From Whitmania pigra (taxonomy: Eukaryota > Annelida > Clitellata > Hirudinida > Haemopidae): DNA of 64,000 nt. The position numbers were made by a program, and so were the translations under genes. Shown here piece after piece: positions 58,501 through 63,885 of this stretch (positions within the stretch are counted from its first letter, which is position 1; each line of letters opens with the position of its first letter). The stretch is from assembly GCA_021613335.1 (NCBI GenBank), contig JAJTWR010000266.1:5885501-5949500 (forward strand), in the 5' to 3' direction. The notes beneath the pieces are model-generated. The model ran no database searches and was not told where the DNA came from. It worked only from the letters and a program-made list of their open reading frames with translations.

Positions 58501-61500
58501 TAATTTTTCTTCGTATTGTTTTCTTTTTGATTCATTCAGTCCCATGGAGATCCAGAGCCATGATGGGGTTACTTTAAAAATTTTTGGATGCGGAATTTTG
58601 GACTGATTATTTTTTGGATGTTTGGGTTGTTTTGTTCGGGAAATAAAATAATGATGATGATAATGGTAATAATGATAACAATTCAGGTTGCCCCCAAGCG
58701 AATACATACAATGTATCAAAGTCAGTTCTCCTGATCAATCTTGGGATCTCAAGGTATCATGGAGGGATGAACACCTATTGTGATTCCAGTTGTGGTGCCT
58801 TTGAGTGTCTTCACCATAGGTTTGCCCAGGTATGGATGAAGCGAGAATAAAGCGGCATAACAATTTTGTCTGCCAATTAGAAAAGAAGCTGAACAAGAAT
58901 TGAGTCCCGAATTAATGTTGAAGGGGATCTGGAATTTAAGGATTTTGAGAAATATGGAAGGACTTATTGTCATGGCTGGGTCTCTGAGAGCACCAGTTGT
59001 GTCTCCTAGATTTGCTACTAATAGGATAATTTATAGCTCGTGAGTGCATTTCATTATGTGTCATTATTTGTTTAAGCTATCCAATGTTGTTCTTAAACTC
59101 CAGGCGAAGGTAAATTAAAATAATGATTATTATTTTTAGGACAATTAGTTTAATCAACTAGTAGGCATGGATTGACCTTTTTTCATGAATTTGGATTGGC
59201 TGATATTTTAGTAGAATTTGTTAGGATTGGCTGATATTTTAGTAGAATTTGTTAGGATTGGCTGATATTTTAGTAGAATTTGTTAGAATTGCTAATCAGA
59301 TCCAACATGTCTAAATATGGGCTCGATGAGAGCTGTTTTATGGTGGTTTATGATGGTTTCTATAGTTTTTAGTCAAGATTTTTAGCTTGTAAATAAAGCT
59401 TTAGTTTCAATTCCTTGTTTCTGGTAAAGAATGGATGTTGGTGGTGGCAGCAGTACTACCTGTTACAGACTTCGAGAAAGAACTTGACACTGATATTGAT
59501 CTGTAATATTTCCCTGGGGATGGCAAGTGCCAAGGGTAGCATGTTGAGGGAGCACATAAAAATTAAGAAAATTAATTTCCCCAATTTTTCTGCTGTGTCC
59601 ATTGTAGGATCAGATTTCAATTTGGCATTTGGTGTAATGTATCAATTGATGTACAACATGTATGAGCCATCAAAGAAAATCACCTTATTAATTTTTTAAA
59701 GCATTTCATGAAATATTAAATAATTAATGTCAATTTGTTCTACACCAAGACCAGATTTTATATTTTATTCATGAGCAATCTGAAGCTTTCATCCATTTTG
59801 TATTTTACAGAATCTTTGCATGACTTTTCAAATAAGGTACTGTAATGAGGAGAGTGAAGGAAAGTGATGCATTGTTCCATGTAAAGAGACTGTGCAACAG
59901 ACAAATCCAAAAAGCTCTGCTCTGAAATGGGTACAAGCATAGAGAGTTAAATCTGCAAAAAGAAAGGAATGGGATTTGATGCTGAGTTGAAATGGTGAAT
60001 GATGTCTGTCATTGACAGGTTGACTGAGGAAATATCTGGCAAATTTCAGCAAGTTCACGGGGTTTGCAAACAAATACGCCTTTGTCATACTGGGAAACCT
60101 GTTTTATGATACTTATGATTATGCTGCTAGCTGAGAACATTCTCTCCAAATTTAAGTTAATAAAAACTACCTTCGATCATCAATGAGCCAGGCACAGCGG
60201 ACTCAGCAGTCCTCTCTCTATGGAGAGGGAACTTGCCGATGGGCTGAATTTTGAAAATTGTTGAAATTGTTATAAAAAACTTTGAGGAAAGAAAAGTGCA
60301 GAAAATTTGTTTGTAAATTTTTAATTTGAATATAGTTCCATGAAAATAAAAATTTGAGAGCTTTCTGTATTTAGCTCTTGAGAAATTTTGAAGGTTAATG
60401 GATTATTAATGATCAAGCTGTATAGCAATGCTGATTGTTTTTAAAATAGAAGAAAGATTAGAGAACCAGGAATGAGTATTCCAAAAGATTAAAAAATCTG
60501 GAACTATTTTTAATTATGGCTTGAGAACTTTGAAATAAAATTTATGCACATCTCTGTGCGTGCTATCCAAGATAATTTAGTTCTCCTAAAAATCATCTCT
60601 CAGAATATGTATGACATAGACTCCCTAAAAAGGGGCTAGAACAGGGGCTGTTATCACTCTCATCTTAGCCACTATTGGTTTTAAATGAAGCATTCAAACC
60701 ATTCAGACCATTTCTACAGACAATGCACAGAAATCAAATTGGTTTTAGGCAACATCCAATAAAGGTGTTTTCAACATAGTCCAAAAAGGGCAGGAAATTT
60801 TAATTTTCATATATGTCACAAAGAATGTTTATAATTTGAGATTCTCCTCTATTTTTATATTTTGTAAAATTAAAAAAAATTAATTATTTTCCCTTCTTAA
60901 GAACATTTACAATGATGAATTTGTCTTCGATACAATTTCCTGAAAAACATCTTAGAAATTAATATTCTGAATACTCTTTTCAAAATTATGTATACATTAT
61001 GTAACATATAATGATATGTAGCCATAGGATGACCTTGCCTTCACTGTTAACATTAACAAAGTATTAAAAACATACTTTCTACAATGCCAAATTCTTCATC
61101 TGTGATTGTGTTTCTAGCTTCATCCTTCTCTTTTAAAGCAGATTTTAGAATCTCATTTTCCTTAAAAAATATTACATTACAGTTACAAAATCATTCATCC
61201 AAGTTATAAATGTTATGTATTGAGTAAACATGCAATAATAATACTTGAGTATTAGAAGAATTTAATTGCTTTTGAACTATAATCTCATTTTTTAATTCTT
61301 GTATTTGATTGTGAAGAGATTCCAATGCCATTTGGTCTTCCATTCGTATCCTTTCAATCTCTCTCCTCAATTCTCTTAAATCATTTTCCAGTTTCTCTAT
61401 GTATAAATTCCTGTGATAATTTTAGATGTTAATTTCATTCTAGGTATGTATTAGCAATACATACTTCTCAAAAAGTAGTGATTCAATGATTCTTAACTCA

Positions 61501-63473
61501 GAATTGTCCTAAGAAAATAAAAGATCAGAAAATAGCTCTGAATAACCTTAAAAACATATTTAAAGTCATTTATAGCAAACCTTTGATGACAATTCAGTTA
61601 CAATAAGATCAGGTGTTGTGCTATCAGCATTATCAGCTTCATTTCCATAATCCTCAGGCTCAGATACCAATGCCATAGGCTTAACATGTGAGCTTAACTC
61701 ACAAGCCCTCAAAAAATTTGGTGAGGTCTAGGGTACATAATAAAACCTAAACATGTTATCATCTATATACAAATTGAAAAGTCATGCATACACTTGGCAA
61801 ATCAGGGATTTGAATCAGATTTTTGAAATATTGCAAATTCTTGGCATTGATGTAGAATTGTTTCAACCTGATCACATAAAGCCAAATTTCACATCAAGTA
61901 ATGATCAACTTATATTAGTTTCTCACGTATTGAACTGCTTGTAAAATCTCTCTCTATGACCACTTAAAGTGTCAGCAGGAAGAGCTAAAGATTAGTTATA
62001 AGCAAGTAATTACAAAAATGTATACAACTATGTAATTTCATGTTAAAAATGAATTTAAATTATTCTAACTTGAATGTAACTTGAATAAAAATTGAACAAG
62101 AAAATGGTAGAGCTGGCAAGAGTCTTGAATGCATGATATGAGAGGTGCAAGTCTGCATTGACCACTGCTTGTCATGGAATTGGACCTTGACATATCCATA
62201 GAAGTGAACACTGGCAAGTATTTATTCATTTGTAGAAACAATTTTATCCACTCAATGTAGTGATGTAACTTTTAATTAATACAAAATGTTATTTTACAGC
62301 CTAAATCCTAAACTATGGTCTATGTCCAACCATAATTAGAAATTATTAGCCTCTTAGAATACCAATCACATTTTTTAAATAAAAAGTCTAATCTTGTTTT
62401 ATTTAAATCACATAATTCATATTATAAATTTCTTATAAATGTTTTACACTTTCTTCTATTGCAGCATTAGTTATTTAAACAATCAACAACATCAATGCCC
62501 CTTGACTGATATTTCATGCATTGGCTTCATCAACCATTACAAAACCACAGAAAGAGCAAGCAAAATGATTTTCAGGAAAAACTAAAAAAAAAAACAAAAT
62601 TTTAGTAGAACCATCTAAAACTTTAACAAGATAATCAATAGTATGAGTATTGTCAACTGTATTGAAAAGAATTATTTTAGGATCTGTTGTCACAGTAGCA
62701 GGATTATAATATTGTTATTACAACATTTGATGAACAACAGGTGACGGTTTGCCAGAGATGGTAAAAAGCAACACACAGTCACATTTGCAACTCAGAACTC
62801 CCAGCTGTGAGTGCCCTTTGGATACAATGATATACTTATCCATCATTTACGCCTCTGTCACAAAATGTTACACATCTTCACTCACTGCACAATCCCCAAA
62901 TTCCCCAATTTCCTGTTATCTTGCACACGTGATCCCACCCTCCGTCTATGCCATGAAAAATGCTCAACTACTCACAGGCTCCATTTCTTCATCAACCAAA
63001 TCACGAAACCCTGGAACTCTCTACCCCCAGATATTATTAGCTTTACAACTCATAGTCGATTTAAGGCCTGCATTTCCGACACTGACTTGAGAAAGTTTCT
63101 AACAATTTAATTGACTTAAATTTGGTATATGTACTCTATATGTACATATTATCTGATACCAATTTGCGTTAGCAGTCACTTGTGACCCTCTTTTTGGTTT
63201 CAATAAACAAATAAAAATAAAATAAAATAAATAAATATTTTTAAAATTGGTTAAATACTAACCACATTTTTGAAGATGAAGAATACAATCCATATAGTCA
63301 AGCATATCCACACTCAATTCAAAGCTGAATGGTTTAAATAGATATTTGGCAAACTTTTAGAATATGTAAATAATAATTTAGTAAGTCAAACCGCACTAGC
63401 TATTGATGTCATTGTTATAAAATTGATCCAACTGTTCATCATCCATTAATAAATTCCCTTGTATTTGAGGATT
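30965..63473 (-). CDS. Hip1: Huntingtin-interacting protein 1 family (Hip1/Hip1r), 3' 23 exons
   Basis: Clathrin- and F-actin-linking endocytic adaptor. Exons 5' to 3': 63397-63473, 63263-63324, 62070-62210, 61927-61984, 61792-61867, 61581-61727, 61465-61508, 61245-61410, 61076-61160, 56996-57084, 52037-52105, 51837-51971, 51524-51756, 48641-49092, 46497-46577, 44931-45050, 42729-42794, 42477-42670, 42327-42416, 42191-42253, 41931-42031, 31234-31463, 30965-31170. All have GT/AG introns and consistent phases. The sum is 2985 nt, 994 residues plus TAG. The first ~110 residues of the ANTH domain lie beyond 64000. Order is ANTH, coiled coil, THATCH. Introns reach 10.5 kb and are full of mobile elements, but every exon is clean. 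A single gene of this family is usual in invertebrates, so I do not choose between HIP1 and HIP1R. Confidence 0.95.
31590..31915 (-). mobile_element. CR1-type LINE 3' end
   Basis: The minus strand reads TRGHQFKLRSYFCAIDNTKY and NIWNKLSN, the usual last block of CR1-like RT ORFs (TRGH...NR-V-WN-LP). An A-rich tail (complement of TTTATTTTATTTTATT) follows. Stops are present. An old 5'-truncated copy in a Hip1 intron. Confidence 0.65.
32088..32380 (+). other. Unassigned frame upstream of a LINE fragment
   Basis: 75 codons (RQFRRLVLNLHHRTSLKKF ... DTVLNQLNKYLADII) without known homology. It may belong to the LINE fragment that follows or be chance. Confidence 0.2.
32385..33680 (+). mobile_element. 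R2-superfamily-type LINE, C-terminal ORF part plus 3' UTR
   Basis: Conceptual blocks: SPLRLVFVVRSIYDVLLSPA; then, in a shifted frame, a Cys/His knuckle CMLCRERQTLRHALSGC (C-x2-C-x7-H-x4-C); then LDVVLSSTKTDTFVL; then GMVGQSTYTFLREISLTSK and AAEAASQWLWAKRDCK near 33147. A knuckle followed by this C-terminal region is the layout of LINEs with a restriction-like endonuclease (R2/R4/Hero group). The 3' UTR carries TCTGATCAGCGGGTTAGGCC near 33580, also present at 44670. Frames are broken and the RT is missing. Confidence 0.65.
33685..34120. other. No gene seen
   Basis: AT-rich intronic DNA with poly-A/T runs. Confidence 0.4.
34377..34436 (+). mobile_element. Tail-only LINE insertion
   Basis: 60 bp consisting of CAAATCATCTCAGTTATGCA, ACGGACTATAATC and (AAAT)n, i.e. 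just the 3' end of the LINE at 7713-9321. CTTCCG flanks it at 34371-34376 and 34437-34442. Confidence 0.8.
34515..34565 (+). mobile_element. Tail-only LINE insertion
   Basis: 51 bp with AATCATCTTAGTCATGCAAC, GGACTATAATC and (AAAT)n. The 11-bp target duplication GATTGAAATAT lies at 34504-34514 and 34566-34576. Confidence 0.88.
34580..35470 (+). pseudogene. Tigger/pogo transposase relic
   Basis: The plus strand gives RNSYTVAYKLQVISRAKDKG then NRAAAREFNVNEVSVREWRK, a CENP-B/Brinker-type DNA-binding helix-turn-helix as found at the N-terminus of Tigger-like transposases. Further on come GARTVAITTSGYAR, FTVILGCSAAGTKSKPI (start of the DDE region), VKKMLNLSGCHIAIIQ, and a tail (DRKALYSEVCTWVARALD). 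Several frame changes and stops, and the middle of the protein is missing. Confidence 0.75.
35480..36224. other. Interior of the decayed pogo element, no frame
   Basis: 35700-35850 faintly resembles the 183-bp repeat region (AATACTTCAAAGGACGG also at 23260; AAATCTTAAGAGACATATTTG). An imperfect internal direct repeat (GATCAGTTCTTGAAGCA at ~36108 versus GATCAATTCTTGGAGTA at ~35855) covers about 230 bp. Confidence 0.4.
36225..36595. repeat. Dispersed repeat shared with 52985-53320
   Basis: Shared blocks: GTTTCATGAT, AATCAARTGACTCATCACC, AATAAAGACTGCAAAAGACTG and GAGRTTGAAGACATTTG-TACAATAAGTC. About 330 bp at roughly 75%, same orientation. Function unknown; possibly a LINE 3' UTR. Confidence 0.7.
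36618..36803. repeat. (AAT/GAT)n microsatellite
   Basis: Almost 190 bp of AAT with GAT and AAAT interruptions, directly after the dispersed repeat and possibly its tail. Confidence 0.92.
37015..37932 (+). mobile_element. hAT element with 16-bp TIRs and 8-bp TSD
   Basis: Begins CAGGGGTTCCCAACCT and ends with its inverse AGGTTGGGAACCCCTG. The 8-bp target duplication GTCTAAAG is at 37007-37014 and 37933-37940. 918 bp, internally deleted, with transposase remnants. TIR form and 8-bp duplication are diagnostic of hAT. Confidence 0.95.
37130..37820 (+). pseudogene. hAT transposase remnant (ZBED5-like type)
   Basis: A frame at 37109-37594 reads YFKKLCKEVGAPFEVLLFHT, DVRWMSRGEVFSRLMEL, AYLADIFTHLNELN. 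After a frame break come IIPFVTTYLCEAGF and TIKTKSQNKPDAK, the C-terminal hAT dimerisation block. The HT-VRWLSRG and YLCEAGFS-L signatures are typical of hAT enzymes of the ZBED5/GTF2IRD2-related type. The BED finger and catalytic core are missing. Confidence 0.85.
37834..38488. repeat. 331-bp tandem duplication containing two transposon ends
   Basis: 37834-38157 is repeated at 38165-38488 (offset 331) with two differences noticed (AGTTGCAGG/AGCTGCAGG; AAAATCGAAC/AAAATGGAAC). The unit covers the last ~100 bp and right TIR of the hAT, its TSD, and the right terminus of the pogo element. It arose after both insertions. Confidence 0.93.
38490..38930. other. No gene seen
   Basis: Intronic AT-rich DNA between the duplication and a LINE remnant. 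Confidence 0.4.
38940..39385 (+). pseudogene. LINE reverse transcriptase C-terminal remnant
   Basis: Broken frames: LLCVTFDSHLSFKQHA, SCNHLIWAISNH, CLDYSNSLLYGTS, LQHIQSKLA, then a YWLPI-like end. This is the CR1/L2-type RT thumb region (V-FDS-LSF...DYCNSLLYG). A 42-bp SINE/LINE-tail insertion (39108-39149) interrupts it. Confidence 0.7.
39108..39149 (+). mobile_element. Tail-only SINE insertion
   Basis: TCTAATCATCTAGCTATGTA, ACGGACGGTTATAAAAC and A-run: the last 40 bp of the SINE. The 13-bp target duplication TCATCTGGGCAAT lies at 39095-39107 and 39150-39162. Confidence 0.9.
39450..40340 (+). pseudogene. Ty3/gypsy reverse transcriptase remnant
   Basis: AKLFLQSNAQPVFRKKRPVP, FEEELNRLEGKGIINKL, LFTQINLANGYLKVKV, NCLPYNVKSAPRIF, then HLDYIIV where the catalytic Y-x-DD box should be, and LDKCNFFMLRIKHLGFCI. 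Several stops, and the second catalytic Asp is lost. Unrelated in sequence to the young gypsy element at 24-28 kb. Confidence 0.8.
40405..40500 (+). repeat. Transposon-end-like repeat shared with 10255-10335
   Basis: CCATAAAGTATGTCATGCTT, then GGAAGGGGGTTAAGG, TGTGACATCACACAA and poly-A. Confidence 0.5.
40650..41385 (-). pseudogene. CR1-type LINE, RT C-terminus and 3' tail
   Basis: Minus-strand frames: YVRPILEYCSPVWNPHLK, RIESVQRRFTKAIPS (41382-41080), then GLKTLEHRRLITDLCLNYFL, QTRGHRFKLRARKCSA, RVVAVWNSLPDKVVSAGTFS (41086-40760). The UTR complement has GCCCTTTGACC and (AAATA)n ending near 40658. A typical end of CR1/Rex-like ORF2 with one frame change. Confidence 0.85.
41590..41815 (+). 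mobile_element. R2-superfamily-type LINE 3' terminus fragment
   Basis: Only the last part of the UTR: GGGGAAGCTCCTGTGAGGAT, CCCTGTCAGACCTCC, AGACAGAGTA. It lies next to Hip1 exon 41931-42031 without disturbing it. Confidence 0.6.
42985..43480 (-). pseudogene. Tc1-type transposase, C-terminal remnant
   Basis: Minus strand: LKWPTYSPDLIENMG (the conserved WP-SPDLNPIEN block with two residues lost), NNAWNELNEKRLKPFVDSLK. The element's end, near 42985, shows TGTTGCAAAAACCTGGCCG. Lies in the Hip1 intron between 42794 and 44931. Confidence 0.75.
43500..43770 (-). pseudogene. Possible LINE ORF1-like coiled-coil remnant
   Basis: The minus strand reads FADENAEES, EDIVELKMVIRTTDKLM and ISEQGKQIEKLQL with stops between. 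Heptad-like, with no firm homology. Confidence 0.3.
43799..43860 (-). mobile_element. 5'-truncated tRNA-derived SINE with 15-bp TSD
   Basis: The minus strand reads CCGCTGCGGGTGCACCGTCC, TAATCATCTAGACATGCAAC and GGACGTTAATAAAACATT: the 3' half of the SINE. The target duplication GTACAATCATACTCA lies at 43784-43798 and 43861-43875. Confidence 0.92.
44180..44760 (+). mobile_element. R2-superfamily-type LINE, ORF tail and 3' UTR
   Basis: The frame reads EIGARGLVGNSVYMFLTQIG, then SEAAEAASCWIWEMRG to a stop at about 44398. The UTR carries CTGATCAACGGGTTTGGCCC and ends GGTACTCCTCTGATGATTCC near 44750. The G-RG-VG-S---L--G motif is the conserved end of this LINE group's ORF. Confidence 0.7.
45205..45640 (-). 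pseudogene. CR1-type LINE, RT fragment and tail
   Basis: The minus strand reads MDIVYLDFAKAFNIK (catalytic motif A), GIEGKLLHLLKNWFR, SVLGSVLFCVL, AKLSKFADDSKVPR (motif C region), then jumps to the UTR KPFDLV/GCCCTTTGACC and A-rich tail. Frameshifted and internally shortened. Confidence 0.75.
45640..46350 (+). mobile_element. R2-superfamily-type LINE, ORF tail and long 3' UTR
   Basis: WQEAGFGTRTVNVP, then VGTTDVVSRSTYSFLKIGLS and SQERTKDMTWISEAAEAASF to the stop near 45872. A ~450-bp UTR follows that matches 5640-6100 in inverse. It abuts the minus-strand CR1 fragment. The antisense of the UTR keeps a partly open frame (TAAWTEATLKVLNGFFM) also recognisable at 5.7 kb. Confidence 0.75.
46850..47010. 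repeat. Dispersed repeat shared with 63700-63885
   Basis: CTCTGGTTGCCATTAGAAAAG followed by AATGAGGTAA, and TTTTGATCTTCAGTAGATTGT, match GATTGGTTGCCATTGGAAAG, TTGAGGTAA and TTTTGATTGATTTTCAATAAA at the right edge. About 70%. Confidence 0.55.
47075..47140 (-). mobile_element. LINE/SINE tail fragment
   Basis: The minus strand reads AAATCATCTTAGTCATGCAA, CAGACTATAATCAAATAAAT and (AAAT)n. No clear target duplication. Confidence 0.6.
47151..47209 (-). mobile_element. Tail-only LINE insertion
   Basis: The minus strand reads CAAATTATCTCAGTTATGCA, ATGGACTATAATC and A/T-rich tail, 59 bp. AGCACTATAG flanks it at 47141-47150 and 47210-47219. Confidence 0.85.
47223..47352 (-). mobile_element. Full-length tRNA-derived SINE with 14-bp TSD
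   Basis: The minus strand starts near GCGCCTGCATAGCCTAACAG, with an A-box-like TAGCCTAACAGTTAAGG and the B-box GGTTCAAACCC in GCACGGGGTTCAAACCCCGC. Then CTAATCATCTAGATATGCAA, CGGACATTAATAAAACATT. The target duplication TAGCACTATAGGCG lies at 47209-47222 and 47353-47366. The internal pol III boxes indicate a tRNA-derived head, and the tail resembles that of the LINE at 7.7-9.3 kb. Confidence 0.92.
47365..47450. repeat. Dispersed repeat 'GGCAGTNCAGGCTGGC', copy 3
   Basis: CCATTTATATAGCGCTCCTT, CTCAAGAGCGCTTGTGGC, AGTACAGGCTGGC. The CATTTATATAG lead is also in the 49.85-kb copy. Confidence 0.6.
47700..48060 (+). pseudogene. Tigger/pogo-type CENP-B HTH fragment
   Basis: The plus strand reads KKVNGKVFEWFCLGHSKDLS then VKGPLLKE, the second (CENP-B-type) helix-turn-helix of Tigger transposases (E-W-F---R---PVSGP-L---A). 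A polar C-terminal segment (QEFVAFNDGCEIAYDND ... EIWNK) follows. The DDE catalytic region is absent. A deleted relic in a Hip1 intron, distinct from the copy at 34-38 kb. Confidence 0.6.
48641..61508 (-). CDS. Hip1: Hip1 exons for the central coiled coil
   Basis: Eight exons rich in Glu/Lys/Leu heptads: LYIEKLENDLRELRREI, EILKSALKEKDEAR, EKFQKMKEVYGKLREEHVQL, LSVLIKENEMLEGK, ISQELEKYKSEECKANEEL, ELEIKVKILEEEV, QINELDTKLVGL and following. KMKEVYGKLREEHVQLLR matches the conserved segment of this family known to bind clathrin light chain. The region dimerises the protein. The 48641-49092 exon alone gives 150 coiled-coil residues. The 3.9-kb and 4.9-kb introns hold Tc1, L2/CR1 and LINE ORF1 remnants. 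Confidence 0.92.
49541..49690 (+). mobile_element. Old LTR fragment related to the gypsy LTR
   Basis: GTAGGACATTGAACTTTGTC, CCACTTACTCAACATC, TGTGCAGGACA match the sense order of the 433-bp LTR start, more diverged than 19434-19622. Confidence 0.5.
49845..49920. repeat. Dispersed repeat 'CTCCTTGGCATTGCAGGC', copy 4
   Basis: ATCATTTATATAGTGCCCCT, TTGAGCATGCTCCTTGG, CATTGCAGGCAC. Confidence 0.55.
50030..51245 (+). pseudogene. R2-superfamily-type LINE: RT N-terminal part fused to the 3' UTR
   Basis: Broken frames give ELREVVKKAKN, SVPGPNKVPYILYKRCP, AVVDDEWKEAEGVYIPKKKD, SNGLNQFS, the conserved RT start (A--A-SPGPNGVPYK-YK-CP ... W--AEG--IPKE---I-QFR). At about 51097 it switches directly to the UTR (GTGGTAAATGTTGG, TGATCAGCCG, CCTCTGAGGATCCCTGTCAG). 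An internal deletion removed the catalytic RT and endonuclease. It is the only copy here showing the RT N-terminus. Confidence 0.72.
52370..52925 (+). pseudogene. Tc1-type element, deleted
   Basis: An end-like segment TAAAAAAGTTACAGGCACCC is followed by a frame with KKFKYERYLKILNLKEDY, RKVHMEWAKNMVDFQ and WMDQYYQHNLIRKKRP. These correspond to the Tc1 transposase segment H-R-RFA--H around the first catalytic region, and to Q-YWHDLRK-. The catalytic Asp is not preserved. The 3' half is missing. Confidence 0.65.
52985..53320. repeat. Dispersed repeat shared with 36225-36595
   Basis: Same order of blocks as at 36.2 kb. Here GGGTTTCATGATATGCTCTT starts it and TGTTACAATAAGTC ends it. It is followed at once by an L2-type tail. 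Confidence 0.7.
53330..53468 (+). mobile_element. L2-type LINE 3' end
   Basis: FKCQLKTYLIKKS in one frame (SSFKS-LKTHLFKKAF in relatives), then AAGGCACCATACAAATGAAT and (ATT)n: the classical end of L2/CR1-group LINEs. Confidence 0.6.
53606..55085 (+). mobile_element. Tc1-type DNA transposon with degenerate transposase
   Basis: The left end (TACAGAAATCATAAGGACACC near 53614) and the inverted right end (CAGTCAGGAAAGGAAACCGT then GAGGACACCC) are imperfect terminal inverted repeats sharing AAGGACACCC/GAGGACACCC. The interior is ~1.5 kb with a transposase pseudogene at 53980-54840. Confidence 0.75.
53980..54845 (+). pseudogene. Tc1-type transposase
   Basis: Starts MAGRKMLSDKEKGRL near 53975, soon interrupted. 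Later MIWGGISSEELTELAFLDG, DYIKGFEDYLLPF, VKFIFQQGKAQN (IFQQDNAPxH in active enzymes, so the catalytic Asp is Gly), LTKAFF and a degraded SPDL-P-EN block. At least five stops or frame changes. Confidence 0.75.
55090..55122. repeat. (TATAT)n microsatellite
   Basis: ATTATATTATATTATATTAT just beyond the Tc1 right end. Confidence 0.85.
55213..56593 (+). pseudogene. CR1/L2-group LINE, RT palm to poly-A
   Basis: Conceptual order: SIGIFLDLAKTFDTVNHAIL (motif A), LDYYGVRGITLEWFRSYLSN, then in a shifted frame CDIPQGFILGPLLFIIYIND and LFEDDTNLLCSG (motif C with FADD changed to FEDD), ISLNLKKTN, then GVWLDEHVTWSDHI, LCYTFLCPYLSYCNIVWASN. A ~16-nt A-run at 56578-56593 closes it. One main frame change near 55415 and several stops later. 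5'-truncated within RT. Confidence 0.85.
56725..56800. repeat. Purine-rich GAT/GAA microsatellite
   Basis: ATTATTATT followed by GATGATGATGATGAAGATAA and AAGAAGAAGATGAAGATGAT. Confidence 0.75.
57090..57945. other. Hip1 intron, no gene; possible pogo-type fragment
   Basis: 57738-57960 has AGTGGAACCCACTTATCTCG, CCTTGGTTAACTAGCC and later TTATCTCGATCCCAGTGAC, reminiscent of pogo/Tigger ends (CAGTGGAACCTCG...). I could not establish paired termini. Confidence 0.35.
57950..58490 (+). pseudogene. LINE ORF1 remnant
   Basis: NNERQRKKNNIIVYNLTENA, KLVSKLLKEVTGKKIEKEII, EMFRVGKKVEEASKPRPL, then after a stop NSNKLKDSEVFSKVILSH. This is the RRM-like ORF1 pattern of CR1/L2-group LINEs (RR-N-IVF-L-E ... 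R-G-----KPRPL-V ... LK------V-IS-D). No coiled-coil or zinc region is preserved. Confidence 0.65.
59190..59287. repeat. 31-bp tandem repeat, three copies
   Basis: GGATTGGCTGATATTTTAGT recurs at 59193, 59224 and 59255; full unit 31 bp, copies nearly identical. Confidence 0.95.
59290..61075. other. Hip1 intron, no gene seen
   Basis: AT-rich. Short unconnected frames only. A GC-richer patch at 60190-60250 (GGCACAGCGGACTCAGCAGT) may be a SINE or LINE relic that I cannot name. Confidence 0.4.
61581..63473 (-). CDS. Hip1: Hip1 exons for the ANTH domain end and linker
   Basis: Six exons give NPQIQGNLLMDDEQLDQFY, then FELSVDMLDYMDC, GQCRLAPLISCIQDSCQLYH, LPADTLSGHRERF, LQYFKNLIQIPDLP and NFLRACELSSHVKPMAL. 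The second half of an ANTH domain is a helical bundle that binds phosphoinositides and membranes. PNFLRA...H-KP is the family-specific junction after ANTH. The linker ends in an acidic stretch (EPEDYGNEADN); in relatives this region leads to the clathrin-binding part. The exon at 62070-62210 is easy to miss because a LINE 3' end (62750-63235) sits between it and the preceding exon. Confidence 0.93.
62750..63235 (+). mobile_element. LINE 3' end (RT C-terminus and UTR)
   Basis: The plus strand reads TTHRLHFFINQITKPWNSLP then PDIISFTTHSRFKACISDTD, the last residues of a CR1-group ORF2 (FFNR---WN-LP--VV----F--L). A UTR and (AAATA)n tail end near 63235. It lies inside the short Hip1 intron between exons 62070-62210 and 63263-63324, only ~27 bp from the latter exon. 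Confidence 0.75.
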
Positions 63474-63599
63474 CTGAAAAATATCACATAAATGTGTTAC
63501 TCATGTTTAGGACCACTAACAAAAATTATGGGCCCTATGGCACAGCAGCCATGGGTCCCTAAGTTATGTAAATATCATGGGATGTGGCCCAGCCCCTGA

Positions 63600-63690
63600 G
63601 AGCATAAGATTCAGGGTCAAAATATTCATCAAGGGAGCCAATCCTCTGAAGATCCCTGCCAGAAGGCTCTATCAAGAATTTCAAGAAAAT
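63600..63690 (+). mobile_element. R2-superfamily-type LINE 3' terminus fragment
   Basis: GAGCCAATCCTCTGAAGATC and CCTGCCAGAAGGCTC match the family terminus (CTCCTCTGAGGATCCCTGTC). Confidence 0.55.
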
Positions 63691-63699
63691 TATGAATAG

Positions 63700-63885
63700 T
63701 GAAGCCTAGGTTTTAAATCAAAAAACCTGAAACCTGAGTTCCAAAAAAATTGCCCAAAATCAAAAATGTTATTTCCTATTTAGAACTGGTTCACATGTGT
63801 TTCTTTTGATTGATTTTCAATAAATTGTTAGCTGTGGATTCTCAAAAAAGATTGGTTGCCATTGGAAAGAAATTGAGGTAAATTC
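63700..63885. repeat. Dispersed repeat shared with 46850-47010
   Basis: See the partner copy. This one ends GAAATTGAGGTAAATTCT. No exon is recognisable from 63474 to the right edge. Confidence 0.55.

Noticed and set aside
59415..59699. 94-codon plus-strand frame in a Hip1 intron
   Set aside because: No recognisable family and no conserved context.
61985..63262. Apparent loss of ~45 residues of the Hip1 ANTH domain between exons 63263-63324 and 61927-61984
   Set aside because: Direct splicing would stay in frame, but 62070-62210 encodes the missing segment (GQCRLAPLISCIQDSC) with good splice sites and matching phases, so nothing is lost.
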